A DNA stretch of 64,000 nt from CAIMZW01 sp037133095 (GTDB taxonomy: Bacteria; Actinomycetota; Actinomycetes; Nanopelagicales; Nanopelagicaceae), in assembly GCA_037133095.1 (NCBI GenBank), contig JBAXOT010000002.1, positions 51,023-115,022 on the forward strand. Reading direction: 5' to 3'. How positions within the stretch are numbered: position 1 is the stretch's first letter; each line of letters opens with the position of its first letter. Below are positions 34,397-43,997 of this stretch, in pieces. The notes beneath the pieces are model-generated. The model was not told the origin of the DNA. It saw only the letters and a program-made list of their open reading frames with translations, and did not search any database. Position numbers and translations under genes: made by a program.

Positions 34397-37300
34397 CGAG
34401 AATCGCTCCGAGTCCCAGTTCGTTGTCGCCCAATACCTGCGACTCATCGCGCAATAATTCGACAGCCAGTACTTCACCCGAAATCTCTGCCTGCGCACCA
34501 GCAATTACTTGCGCTAAAGCATCCGGGGAATTCCAACGGATGCGAATTCGATCGCTGATGTCAAAGCCCGAGTTCTTGCGTGCGTCTTGTAAGAATCGAA
34601 TGACTTCCCGCACCAGGCCCGCAGCAATTAACTCTGGCGTTAATGCTAGATCCAGTGCCAGGCTTTCACCTGAGTGCGATGCAACAGACCAACCCTCTTT
34701 AGGCGTCTCTGTGATAACTAAGTCAGCCTCATCTATCACGGCTTCGGCATCTTGCCCTTCTTTAAGGTAGGAAATGGCGGCATTGGAGGTCGCTCGAATG
34801 GTCTGGACTAATCGAGTTGGATCTTGGGCGGCAATGGCTGTGGCAATGGCTTGAACATCGCCACCGAATCGAGCCCCGATAGTTCGGAAATTTGCTTTGA
34901 CGCTCACATCGACGAGATCGCTCCCGGCAGAAGCGAGATCGGCAAGATTTCGGACATTAAGTTCATCGGCAACATGAGATCGAATCTCTGGATCCATTTT
35001 TTCCCAGCCTGGAGCCGCAACAAGCGCGCGAGCTAGTGGCTGTCGGATTTTGACCTTTGATTCGGCACGTGCTGAACGTCCAAGTTCCACCAGTCGCCTG
35101 GACAAGGCCACCGAACTAGAAAGATTTTCATCCACCAAATCAAGGTTGGCAACCGGGAAATCCATCAGATGAATGGATTGCGCGACATCTGAAACCGGAC
35201 GGATCAGGCGCTGCCAAACATGTTCGGTTATGAATGGAACCATCGGAGCCATCAGCAGAGTTAATTTTTCGATGCAGGTGTACAGAGTGTGAAGCGCTGC
35301 GTTATCGCCATCCCAAAAACGTCGCCTAGACCGACGGACGTACCAGTTGGATAAGTCATCGATAAAAAGCGCCAGAACTCGACCTGCTTCTTGTGAATCG
35401 TATTGCGCATAAGCGTTATCGACTTTGGCGATCACGGAGTTCAGTTCGGAGAGAATCCATCGATCCAAAGTGCTGAGCTCAAAATCCGCACTCGCGAGAT
35501 CGAAATTAGACGCACTGGCGTAGAGGGAGAAGAATGAGACGGTATTCCAGTAAGTCAACAGCGTCTTTCGCACTACATCGGAGATTGCATCGTGCCCCAG
35601 TCGACGGGCACTCCACGGCGAACCAGCAGCAAGCATGTACCAGCGGACTGCGTCAGCACCATGACGATCCATGAGCGCGACCGGTTCGAGAACGTTGCCT
35701 AGGTGCTTGCTCATTTTGCGACCATCTTTATCCAAGATATGTCCTAAACAGAGCACCGACTCATAAGAACTTTGATCAAAGACCAAGGTGCCAATAGTCA
35801 TGAGCGTGTAAAACCAGCCGCGAGTTTGATCGATGGCTTCAGCAATAAAGTTGGCAGGATAGGCAGCGGCAAATTTTTCTTCGGACCCCGCTTTATGAGG
35901 ATAGCCCCATTGAGCGAATGGCATCGCCCCAGAGTCGTACCAACAATCGATAACCTCAAGGACACGAATCATCTTGGCCGAACATTCCGAGCAGGCAAAG
36001 GTAATGTCATCAACGAAGGGACGATGTGGATCTGTGCCTGAAAGATCTTGGCTGGCGAGTATTCCGAGTTCGGCCAGAGAACCGACGCAGTAGTCGTGTC
36101 CATTTTCGCAACGCCAAATCGGTAGCGGGGTACCCCAATAACGATTTCGGGAGACCGCCCAATCAATATTGTTATTCAACCAGTCACCAAAACGTCCCGT
36201 CTTGATGGTCTCTGGGTGCCAATCTGTTTTCTCGTTCTCTCGCAATAGGTCAGATTTAATGGCAGTGGTTCGGATATACCAAGATGGTTGTGCGTAATAA
36301 ATCAGAACGGTGTGGCAGCGCCAGCAATGTGGGTAGGAGTGTTCGAACTGAACGTGGCGAAAGAGCAGCCCGCGCTTGCGCAAATCTTTAATGAGTGATT
36401 TGTCGGCATCTTTAAAGAACATACCGCCGACCAGATCAATCCCCTTAATAAAAGTTCCATCTGGCGCTACAGGATTCACAACCGGCAACTCATACTTTCG
36501 ACAGGTAAGTAAGTCATCAGCACCAAATGCTGGCGCCTGATGGACCAGTCCAGTTCCATCTTCAATGGTGACATAGTCAGCCAAGACGACAATATGGGCA
36601 TCAGGAATATCAACTAGGTCAAACGGTCTGGTGTATTTGCTGTGCTCTAGTTCTCGGCCAGTGAAACTTTCCAAGACTTTTCGATCCTCACCAAGGACTG
36701 ATGCCAAATTGGAAGCAACCACCAATCGTTCAGTTCCGGACTCGGTGGAAATTTCGATTACCTGATACTCAACTTCAGGATTGACTGCAATCGCGGTATT
36801 AGAAACCAAAGTCCAAGGGGTGGTCGTCCAAACTAAAAATGAGGCATCCCATTTCGCAGCAGGACCAGTGATTACTGGAAAACGAACAAAAACTGAAGGG
36901 TCAGTTACTGTCTCATAGCCTTGGGCAAGTTCATGATCAGAAAGACCAGTGCCACATCGTGGGCAGTAAGGGGCTACTCGATGATCTTGAACGAGCAAAC
37001 CTTTCTTCCAAATTTGTTGGAGTGACCACCAGACACTTTCTACGTATTCACCTGACATGGTCCAATAGGCTTCGTCGAAATCGACCCAAAAGCCCATACG
37101 TTTGGTCATGGTCTCGAAGGCATCAACGTGGCGTTGAACTGAGGCTCGGCAACGATCGTTAAATTCGACGATGCCATATTTTTCGATATCGCCCTTGCCG
37201 TTAAAGCCCAACTCTTTTTCAACAGCAATTTCAACGGGCAAGCCGTGACAGTCCCAACCTGCCTTACGAATGACTTGGGAGCCCTTCATGGTGTGGTACC

Positions 37301-37514
37301 TAGGAAAAGCATCTTTGAAAACACGAGCCTCGATATGGTGCGTTCCAGGCATGCCGTTGGCAGTGGGTGGACCTTCGTAAAAAGTCCAGCGAGGTGCGCC
37401 ATCTCGATTGGAGACAGATTTTTGAAAAATATCTTGGGTTTGCCAAAAGGTCAGAATCTCGTGCTCCGTCGCAGCAAGATCGATATGGGGGGAGAGCGCT
37501 GAAAAAGCAGTCAT
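34386..37514 (-). CDS. ileS: Isoleucyl-tRNA synthetase
   Basis: 1042 residues, a class I synthetase. GPPTANGMPGTHH is the HIGH region near residue 52, the CP1 editing domain contains GTGLVHQAPAFG, and DGRKMSKHLGN is the KMSKS loop near 595; an anticodon-binding domain follows. The lengths fit the eukaryote-like long IleS class common in actinobacteria. The start is MTAFSALSPH because AGGAAAGGA lies just upstream and the T-box leader ends there; a longer frame to 37625 is inside the leader. It runs against the dcw cluster. Confidence 0.97.
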   Translation of the reverse strand: MTAFSALSPHIDLAATEHEILTFWQTQDIFQKSVSNRDGAPRWTFYEGPPTANGMPGTHHIEARVFKDAFPRYHTMKGSQVIRKAGWDCHGLPVEIAVEKELGFNGKGDIEKYGIVEFNDRCRASVQRHVDAFETMTKRMGFWVDFDEAYWTMSGEYVESVWWSLQQIWKKGLLVQDHRVAPYCPRCGTGLSDHELAQGYETVTDPSVFVRFPVITGPAAKWDASFLVWTTTPWTLVSNTAIAVNPEVEYQVIEISTESGTERLVVASNLASVLGEDRKVLESFTGRELEHSKYTRPFDLVDIPDAHIVVLADYVTIEDGTGLVHQAPAFGADDLLTCRKYELPVVNPVAPDGTFIKGIDLVGGMFFKDADKSLIKDLRKRGLLFRHVQFEHSYPHCWRCHTVLIYYAQPSWYIRTTAIKSDLLRENEKTDWHPETIKTGRFGDWLNNNIDWAVSRNRYWGTPLPIWRCENGHDYCVGSLAELGILASQDLSGTDPHRPFVDDITFACSECSAKMIRVLEVIDCWYDSGAMPFAQWGYPHKAGSEEKFAAAYPANFIAEAIDQTRGWFYTLMTIGTLVFDQSSYESVLCLGHILDKDGRKMSKHLGNVLEPVALMDRHGADAVRWYMLAAGSPWSARRLGHDAISDVVRKTLLTYWNTVSFFSLYASASNFDLASADFELSTLDRWILSELNSVIAKVDNAYAQYDSQEAGRVLALFIDDLSNWYVRRSRRRFWDGDNAALHTLYTCIEKLTLLMAPMVPFITEHVWQRLIRPVSDVAQSIHLMDFPVANLDLVDENLSSSVALSRRLVELGRSARAESKVKIRQPLARALVAAPGWEKMDPEIRSHVADELNVRNLADLASAGSDLVDVSVKANFRTIGARFGGDVQAIATAIAAQDPTRLVQTIRATSNAAISYLKEGQDAEAVIDEADLVITETPKEGWSVASHSGESLALDLALTPELIAAGLVREVIRFLQDARKNSGFDISDRIRIRWNSPDALAQVIAGAQAEISGEVLAVELLRDESQVLGDNELGLGAILVKE

Positions 37515-37705
37515 CTCGTGGTCCTTTCCTCCGGTTGCGATCCGCAATAGATCTTTGGAGGGGCGACTTTTCGGCCGCGGTACCACCCACCTTGAATCTG
37601 CCAAAAGTACACAGATTCCACTCATAATTCCGCGGCTAGTTCTACCTCGATTGCTCGACTCTTCTAGCGGTTCAGAGGTGATTGCCTCATCATTACCGGT
37701 TCACG
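37515..37705 (-). ncRNA. Translational T-box riboswitch controlling ileS
   Basis: On the minus strand, stem I is very short: CGGT/ACCG and GAGG/CCTC (37675-37688) with a CAATCA loop that presents the isoleucine codon ATC (37680-37682). The T-box core GGGTGGTACCGCGG lies at 37575-37588. Downstream, CCTCC (37557-37561) can pair with the Shine-Dalgarno GGAGG (37528-37532) across a small TTGCG/CGCAA hairpin, with no U-run terminator. This fits the translational ileS T-boxes with ultrashort stem I known in actinobacteria. Confidence 0.92.
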
Positions 37706-37878
37706 GTGAACAAACTCTACCAAGAAGGGCTGATTTCGAGGAAAAAGGATAAAAACGGGAGATTTGCCTGCCATTCGTGGGTCGGGCCAGTACTTATAGG
37801 AGATAATCCACCGTTCCCAGGAGTTGGCGAAAAAGGGCTGGAGGTTCTAGCCTGTGCGCCGCAAACGGAGGAGTTCAC

Positions 37879-38949
37879 GTGGTGACTAAGAAAGTAGTTG
37901 CTAGCGCTGTAAAGCGCGCGGCGAAAGCAGCCAGTAAACCGGTCAAGAAGACTGGGGCCGGCACCTCCGCCAAACCGAGCGCTTCTAAAAAAGGCGCACC
38001 GGTGAAAAAAGCTGCAGCTGTGTCAGGCAAGGTCACCTCCAAGAAAGTTATTCCAGCCAAACCTGCAGCCAAGAAAGCAGTACCCTCTAAGAAGGCGACA
38101 TTCGCCAAGAGCGTTGCACCAGCAAAACAGTCACTTACGTCCAAGAAAGCTCCTTCCCCTGCCAAGAAATCGGCACCTGCAAAGAAAGTTGTCCCAGTGA
38201 AACAAGCAGTACCTGCAACAAAGAGTCCAGTTTCGAAGAAACTTGCCAAAGTACCGGCGAAAGTCACCGCAGCGAAAAAAGAGAGCGCACCTGCCAAAAC
38301 GGCAGTGAAAGAGCGCTCACCAAATATTGTGAAACCTTCCCTCGCCAAGCCAGCAAAAAAGGCTGCGACCAAAGCGTTTCCGGCAAAATTGCAGAGCACA
38401 ACCACCGGAGATTCCACGACAATTACTGTTACTCCGCACGAGGTGAATTCCGGACCCGAGCCGGTCATTGAAGAGCGTCGACTCGTCATGACTCCGCCAC
38501 CTCGGCCATCGAAATCGACAAAGAAATCCACCTTGAAACCGATTAAGTCAGCCCCGGCACCACTTGTGGCCCAGATCGGCGAGAATCCTTGGACCTCAGC
38601 CGAACTCAAGGTAATGCGTGTTGAATTAGCAAAAGATCTCATCCGTTTGCAAAAAGAATTGGCTGAAGCTGAAAGTGAAATGCAAGACCTCATCAGCGCC
38701 GCAGGTGTAGGAGCCGGTGATGATCAAGCAGACGCAGGCACAAAGACTTTCGAACGCGAACACGAAATGTCCTTGGTTTACAACGCACGAGATATGGTGT
38801 TGCAGACGGAGAGGGCCCTTGAACGGATTGAAAATAAGACATATGGGCGCTGTGAAGAATGTGGGAACTCCGTCGGTAAAGAGCGTCTTCAAGTCTTCCC
38901 CCGAGCAACTTTGTGCATGTCATGCAAGCAAAAAGAAGAACGCCGCTAG
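37879..38949 (+). CDS. DksA/TraR-type zinc-finger protein with a histone H1-like N-terminal tail
   Basis: 356 residues in two parts. Residues 1 to about 215 are low complexity, rich in Lys, Ala, Pro, Ser and Val, with repeated PAKK/SKK units like histone H1 tails. The C-terminal part from GENPWTSAELKV is a DksA-like coiled coil followed by a C4 zinc finger, CEECG and CMSCK. GGAGGAG sits just before GTG codons at 37879 and 37882. It could bind RNA polymerase through the DksA part and DNA through the tail; both are inference. It overlaps lspA by 37 nt. The 173 nt before it contain no gene. Confidence 0.87.
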   Translation: MVTKKVVASAVKRAAKAASKPVKKTGAGTSAKPSASKKGAPVKKAAAVSGKVTSKKVIPAKPAAKKAVPSKKATFAKSVAPAKQSLTSKKAPSPAKKSAPAKKVVPVKQAVPATKSPVSKKLAKVPAKVTAAKKESAPAKTAVKERSPNIVKPSLAKPAKKAATKAFPAKLQSTTTGDSTTITVTPHEVNSGPEPVIEERRLVMTPPPRPSKSTKKSTLKPIKSAPAPLVAQIGENPWTSAELKVMRVELAKDLIRLQKELAEAESEMQDLISAAGVGAGDDQADAGTKTFEREHEMSLVYNARDMVLQTERALERIENKTYGRCEECGNSVGKERLQVFPRATLCMSCKQKEERR

Positions 38950-39443
38950 AGGTCGCTTCTCGTAAGCGATTCGCACTTATAGCTTTTATTGTTTTTCTCG
39001 TAGATGATGCCACCAAAGCAATAGCTATATCGGTTTTGCCCAACCACTCGGTTGCTGTTCTTGGCTCGTTGTTGCGGCTTAATCTTCGCTTCAATTCTGG
39101 TGCCGCCTTCAGCTTCGCAACCGATAAGACCGTTTTTCTGAGCGCATTTGCCGTGATTGTTGCGGGATTGGTGCTGCTCTACGTGCCCAGGGTTACCAAC
39201 AAGCTTTGGCTTTTAACCTTCGGATTACTCTTTGGCGGGATAGTTGGAAACCTCGCCGACCGAATATTCCGGGCCCCAGGATTTCTACGAGGCCAAGTGG
39301 TCGATTGGATTGAGCTCCCGCATTGGCCAACCTTTAATGTGGCCGACTCCTCTATTGTTATAGCCGCAGTCATAACTGTGTATTTATCGGCGCGGAATAT
39401 CAAACCCACAGCCCCTCAGCAAAGAAGTGGAAGTGGAGAATAA
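38913..39443 (+). CDS. lspA: Lipoprotein signal peptidase LspA
   Basis: 176 residues with four membrane helices. Family motifs are VDDATKAIA with the first conserved Asp region, NLRFNSGAAFSF, GGIVGNLADRI with a catalytic Asp, and VVDWIELPHWPTFNVADSSI with the second. It removes the signal peptide from lipoproteins after Lgt has lipidated them; lgt is also in this window. It starts inside the end of the DksA-like gene and ends directly before rluD. Confidence 0.95.
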   Translation: MHVMQAKRRTPLEVASRKRFALIAFIVFLVDDATKAIAISVLPNHSVAVLGSLLRLNLRFNSGAAFSFATDKTVFLSAFAVIVAGLVLLYVPRVTNKLWLLTFGLLFGGIVGNLADRIFRAPGFLRGQVVDWIELPHWPTFNVADSSIVIAAVITVYLSARNIKPTAPQQRSGSGE

Positions 39444-40388
39444 ATGAACGAGCGCGAATTGAAGATTGTTGCCATTCCGGAAGGGCTCGATCAAGATCGA
39501 GTCGATTCGGCGCTCGCCCGATTATTGGGGCTTTCTCGATCCGTGGTCGTGGGTCTCATCGATGGCGGTGAAGTTTCACGAGGTGGCAAAGTTTTGGGAA
39601 AGTCTGATCGAGTGCGTCAGGACGATGTGCTGGAAATTCTCATGCCAGCAGCCGCTGTTGCCGCAACCTTGGTTTCGACTCCCATATCGGGGCTGGCAGT
39701 GGTGTACAACGATGACCACATAATTGTGATTGACAAGCCGGCCGGAATAGCTGCTCACCCAAGTCCAGGTTGGACCGGTCCGACGGTTATCGGCGCAATT
39801 ATTGGTGCCGGCTATCAGGTCGCAACCAGTGGCGCTGCAGAGCGCCAAGGCGTCGTGCATCGCCTCGATGTGGGCACTACTGGGCTCATGGTGGTTGCTA
39901 AAGATGAACGCTCTTACAGTGGCTTGAAACAACAATTTAGAGACCGCACCGTCGAAAAGGTTTATCACGCATTAATACAAGGGCGGATGGATCCATCAGA
40001 TGGAACGATAGATGCACCTATCGATAGACACCCTCGCGAAGATTATCGATTTGCGGTCGTTGCCAATGGCAAGCCCAGCATCACGCACTACACGACGCTA
40101 GAAGTTTTTCCTGCAGTTTCCCTGCTAGAAATTGAGTTGGAAACTGGTCGCACCCATCAAATTAGAGTCCATTTTTCAGCTCTGCATCATCCACTTGTCG
40201 GAGACCTCACTTATGGGGCTGATCACACAATTGCCGAACGACTCAATATCACGAGACCGTGGCTGCATGCGCGCGAGTTGCGCTTCCGACACCCGATATC
40301 TGGTGAACCGCTCGCGTTTTTCGCCGAGTACCCCGAGGATCTGACACGCTCGTTAGAGGCTCTGGCGCACAATGAGCGACGACGCTGA
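39444..40388 (+). CDS. rluD: 23S rRNA pseudouridine synthase, RluD-type
   Basis: 314 residues. An S4 RNA-binding domain (RVDSALARLLGLSRSVVVGLIDGGEV) precedes the RsuA/RluD catalytic domain, with VVIDKPAGIAAHP-like sequence and HRLDVGTTGLMVVAKDE holding the catalytic Asp near residue 142. The C-terminal part has TGRTHQIRVHFSALHHPLVGD. It directly follows lspA, the usual actinobacterial order. RNA target inferred from the family. Confidence 0.95.
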   Translation: MNERELKIVAIPEGLDQDRVDSALARLLGLSRSVVVGLIDGGEVSRGGKVLGKSDRVRQDDVLEILMPAAAVAATLVSTPISGLAVVYNDDHIIVIDKPAGIAAHPSPGWTGPTVIGAIIGAGYQVATSGAAERQGVVHRLDVGTTGLMVVAKDERSYSGLKQQFRDRTVEKVYHALIQGRMDPSDGTIDAPIDRHPREDYRFAVVANGKPSITHYTTLEVFPAVSLLEIELETGRTHQIRVHFSALHHPLVGDLTYGADHTIAERLNITRPWLHARELRFRHPISGEPLAFFAEYPEDLTRSLEALAHNERRR

Positions 40389-40413
40389 TTGTTAAGTAGT
40401 AATCTCGCTAACC

Positions 40414-43400
40414 GTGTCTGATTCAACAACTGGAAATTTCGCCCACCTTCACGTTCACACCGAATATTCGATGTTGGATGGTGCGGCCCGAGTTGAGGAG
40501 TTGGTTAAAGAAGTTGCGCGGTTGGAAATGCCGGCGATTGCTATTACCGACCATGGCAATGTTTTTGGTGCCTTTGAATTTAATAAACAGGCGCGCAAAG
40601 TTGGCGTAAAACCCATAATTGGAATTGAAGCTTATGTGGCACCAGAATCTCGGTTCGTAAAGAAACGGGTGAATTGGGCAAGTGGCGGTGAAGACGACGT
40701 TTCAGGTGGCGGTGCATACACGCACATGACATTGCTCGCCGAAAACAATGTTGGACTTGGCAATCTCTTTAGGCTCTCATCACTCGCATCTCTTGAAGGC
40801 TATTACTACAAGCCTCGAATGGATCGGGAATTGCTCTCGACGTACGCCACAGGAATTATTGCCACTACCGGCTGCCCGGGCGGCGAAATTCAGACTCGAT
40901 TACGCATGGGTGCCTATAAAGAGGCAAAGCAAGCGGCGAGCGATTTCCGAGATATTTTTGGCGCTGAAAATTTCTATCTAGAAATTATGGATCATGGGAT
41001 TGACATTGAAAATCGAGTGCGAGTTGATCTCTTAAAGCTTGGCAAAGAGATGAACCTACCTTTGCTGGCAACCAATGATCTGCATTACACAAAGCATGAA
41101 GATTCCGTTGCGCACGAGGCGCTGCTGTGTGTTCAATCTGGTTCGACATTGGCAGACCCCAAGCGTTTCAAATTTGATAATGATGAGTTCTATCTAAAGA
41201 CCGCCGCCGAGATGCGCAAACTTTTTTCTGAATACCCAGAAAGCTGCGATAACACCTTACTTATCGCCGAACGTTGCGATACCACGATGCGTGAAGGAGA
41301 GAATCTCCTTCCTCGCTTTACGGTTCCAGAAGGTGAAACTGAAGATTCTTGGTTGCGCAACCTTTCCCAGATTGGTCTCGCTTCGCGAATGGGCGGCGAA
41401 GTCACAGAGCCGTATCAGGCTCGACTCAATTACGAATTAGATGTGATGATCAAAATGGGATTTCCAGGATACTTTCTCGTCGTTGCCGACCTATGTGCCC
41501 ACGCCCGAGAAGTTGGAATTCGAGTCGGCCCGGGCCGGGGATCAGCTGCCGGTTCGCTCGTTTCCTATGCCCTGGGCATTACGTCACTCGATCCCATCGA
41601 GCATGGTCTTTTGTTCGAGCGGTTTCTTAATCCAGAGCGAATCTCTATGCCTGATATCGACTTGGACTTTGATGAGCGCAGGCGCAGCGAAATGATTCAA
41701 TACGCGACCACAAAATATGGCGAGGATCGAGTCGCACAGATCATCACGTATGGAACTATCAAATCGAAGCAGGCAATTAAAGACTCGACTCGAGTTCTTG
41801 GGTATCCATACGCAATCGGCGAAAGGTTAACAAAAGCTTTGCCTCCGTCAGTGATGGGCAAAGACATTTCCTTGGCTGGTGTTTTTGATGTCCAAAATGA
41901 TCGCTACTCCGAGGCCGGTGAATTTCGGTCGATGTATGACTCAGAGCCAGACGCCAAGCGAATTGTCGATACTGCTCGTGGCCTTGAAGGCCTTAAACGA
42001 CAGTGGGGTGTGCATGCTGCTGGCGTGATCTTAAGCAAAGAGCCACTGTTGGATGTGATTCCCATTCACCGCCGCGAAGCCGATGGGGCCATCATCACTC
42101 AATTTGATATGGGGGCATGCGAATCAATCGGGCTCTTGAAGATGGACTTCCTTGGTCTTCGCAACTTGTCCGTTATTGACGATTGCCTACTCAACATCAA
42201 AGCAAACCAAAACATCGATCTTGATCTTTCAGATGTGACTTTGGATGATCTGAAGACGTATGAGCTATTGGCTCGGGGAGACACACTGGGAGTTTTCCAA
42301 CTTGATGGTGGACCAATGCGCGCCTTATTGCGACAAATGGCACCGGATTCGTTTGCGGACATTTCTGCAGTTATTGCTCTATATCGTCCTGGTCCAATGG
42401 GAGTTGATGCCCACACTGACTATGCCGATCGAAAGAACAAGCGACAAAAAGTGGAACCGATTCATCCAGAATTAGAGGTGCCTCTGGCTGAGATTCTTGG
42501 CGATACCTATGGGCTCATCGTTTACCAAGAGCAGGTTATGGCTATTGCACAGAAAGTGGCTGGATTCTCGCTCGGACGCGCAGATCTGTTGCGAAAAGCA
42601 ATGGGCAAGAAGAACAAGGCAATTCTGGATAAAGAATATGTAAATTTTGAAGAAGGAATGAAAGCGAACAATTTTTCTAAAGCAGCGATTGACAAGCTGT
42701 GGGAGACGCTAATCCCGTTCTCCGACTATGCCTTTAACCGAGCCCACAGCGCGGGTTACGGATTGGTCTCTTATTGGACTGCATATTTGAAGGCTAACTA
42801 TCCGACCGAATACATGGCGGCGCTTCTTACCAGCGTGAGGGATGACAAGGATAAGAGCGCTCTCTACTTAAATGAATCGCGCCGAATGGGGATCAAGGTA
42901 TTGCCCCCTGATGTGAACGAATCAGATTCCAACTACACCCCACTTGGTGTTGACATCCGTTTTGGTTTGACTGCCATTCGAAATATTGGCGAGAATGTTG
43001 TGGGTTCTATAACGGCACAACGAAAAGCCAAAGGACGGTACGCCTCCTTTGGTGATTTCCTAGCAAAAGTTGATGCACAAGTGTGCAATAAGAAAACCAT
43101 TGAGTCGCTCATTAAGGCTGGCGCTTTTGATTCGCTCAACCATTCTCGCAGGGGCCTAATGATGGTTTATTTGGAAGCCATTGATTCCGTGATTGAGGCC
43201 AAGCGCGCCGAAGCCATCGGACAATTCGACCTATTTGGCTCTGGGGGAGCAGATGCGACCTCATCCATATCTGGCGTGGAACTTGATATTCCACAATCTG
43301 AGTGGGAGAAAAGTTTGTTGCTCAGTTATGAGCGAGAAATGTTGGGTCTATATGTCTCTGACCACCCGCTCTTCGGGGTTGAACATATTCTTCGTGCCGC

Positions 43401-43935
43401 GGTTGATATTCCCATTAGCGCCTTGACGGATGACGGTGTATCGCACGATCAGATTGTGACGATAGGCGGTCTGATCACTCAGATTCAACGTAAGGTTTCC
43501 AAACAGGGGACTTCGTGGGCGATTGTCACTATCGAAGACCTCGCAGGCGCGATTGACGCCAACTTTTTCTCGAAGACGTATGAACAATTTGCGATGCAAC
43601 TTCAGGAGGATCGAGTTGTACTGCTTCGTGGCAGAGTCGACAAGCGGGAAGAGCAAGTGAGATTCACGGCTATGGAACTTTCTCTTCCTGACGTTAACCA
43701 AGTGCCCACTGGTCCGCTTCTCATCACGATAGATGCCGCCCGGTGCACACCACCGGTAGTCGAGCGAATGAAAGAGATTCTGCGAACTCATCCGGGGCCG
43801 CGTGAGGTTCATCTTAAATTAGATGATGGTCCGAAGAGCATGGTGATGCGTCTTGATGATGGGCTCAAAGTAACCGCCTCCCCGAGTCTTAGCGCTGACC
43901 TGAAATCGGTCTTAGGTCCGGATTGCTTGGTCTAA
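40414..43935 (+). CDS. dnaE: Replicative DNA polymerase III alpha subunit
   Basis: 1173 residues. The PHP domain begins with HLHVHTEYSMLDGAARVEELV. The polymerase domain has the catalytic PDIDLDFDERRR near residue 415 and KMDFLGLRNLSVIDD near 576, then ALYRPGPMGVDAH, and a C-terminal OB domain (GGLITQIQRKVSKQGTSWAIVTIEDL). This is the housekeeping polymerase, distinct from DnaE2 at 12.2 kb. The GTG start is preceded by TAATCT (40400-40405) and no Shine-Dalgarno, suggesting a leaderless transcript. Confidence 0.97.
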   Translation: MSDSTTGNFAHLHVHTEYSMLDGAARVEELVKEVARLEMPAIAITDHGNVFGAFEFNKQARKVGVKPIIGIEAYVAPESRFVKKRVNWASGGEDDVSGGGAYTHMTLLAENNVGLGNLFRLSSLASLEGYYYKPRMDRELLSTYATGIIATTGCPGGEIQTRLRMGAYKEAKQAASDFRDIFGAENFYLEIMDHGIDIENRVRVDLLKLGKEMNLPLLATNDLHYTKHEDSVAHEALLCVQSGSTLADPKRFKFDNDEFYLKTAAEMRKLFSEYPESCDNTLLIAERCDTTMREGENLLPRFTVPEGETEDSWLRNLSQIGLASRMGGEVTEPYQARLNYELDVMIKMGFPGYFLVVADLCAHAREVGIRVGPGRGSAAGSLVSYALGITSLDPIEHGLLFERFLNPERISMPDIDLDFDERRRSEMIQYATTKYGEDRVAQIITYGTIKSKQAIKDSTRVLGYPYAIGERLTKALPPSVMGKDISLAGVFDVQNDRYSEAGEFRSMYDSEPDAKRIVDTARGLEGLKRQWGVHAAGVILSKEPLLDVIPIHRREADGAIITQFDMGACESIGLLKMDFLGLRNLSVIDDCLLNIKANQNIDLDLSDVTLDDLKTYELLARGDTLGVFQLDGGPMRALLRQMAPDSFADISAVIALYRPGPMGVDAHTDYADRKNKRQKVEPIHPELEVPLAEILGDTYGLIVYQEQVMAIAQKVAGFSLGRADLLRKAMGKKNKAILDKEYVNFEEGMKANNFSKAAIDKLWETLIPFSDYAFNRAHSAGYGLVSYWTAYLKANYPTEYMAALLTSVRDDKDKSALYLNESRRMGIKVLPPDVNESDSNYTPLGVDIRFGLTAIRNIGENVVGSITAQRKAKGRYASFGDFLAKVDAQVCNKKTIESLIKAGAFDSLNHSRRGLMMVYLEAIDSVIEAKRAEAIGQFDLFGSGGADATSSISGVELDIPQSEWEKSLLLSYEREMLGLYVSDHPLFGVEHILRAAVDIPISALTDDGVSHDQIVTIGGLITQIQRKVSKQGTSWAIVTIEDLAGAIDANFFSKTYEQFAMQLQEDRVVLLRGRVDKREEQVRFTAMELSLPDVNQVPTGPLLITIDAARCTPPVVERMKEILRTHPGPREVHLKLDDGPKSMVMRLDDGLKVTASPSLSADLKSVLGPDCLV

Positions 43936-43997
43936 CTCCGTTAGATGCTGGTGAAAATGGGGGGCGGGGCCTACTTCCAAGCCTCTAGAATTCGCAG

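Noticed and set aside
37875..38693. A 272-residue open frame on the minus strand, rich in Phe and Ala
   Set aside because: It is the antisense of the Lys/Ala-rich tail of the DksA-like gene; AAG/AAA codons read backwards give Phe and no stops. No domain is recognisable.
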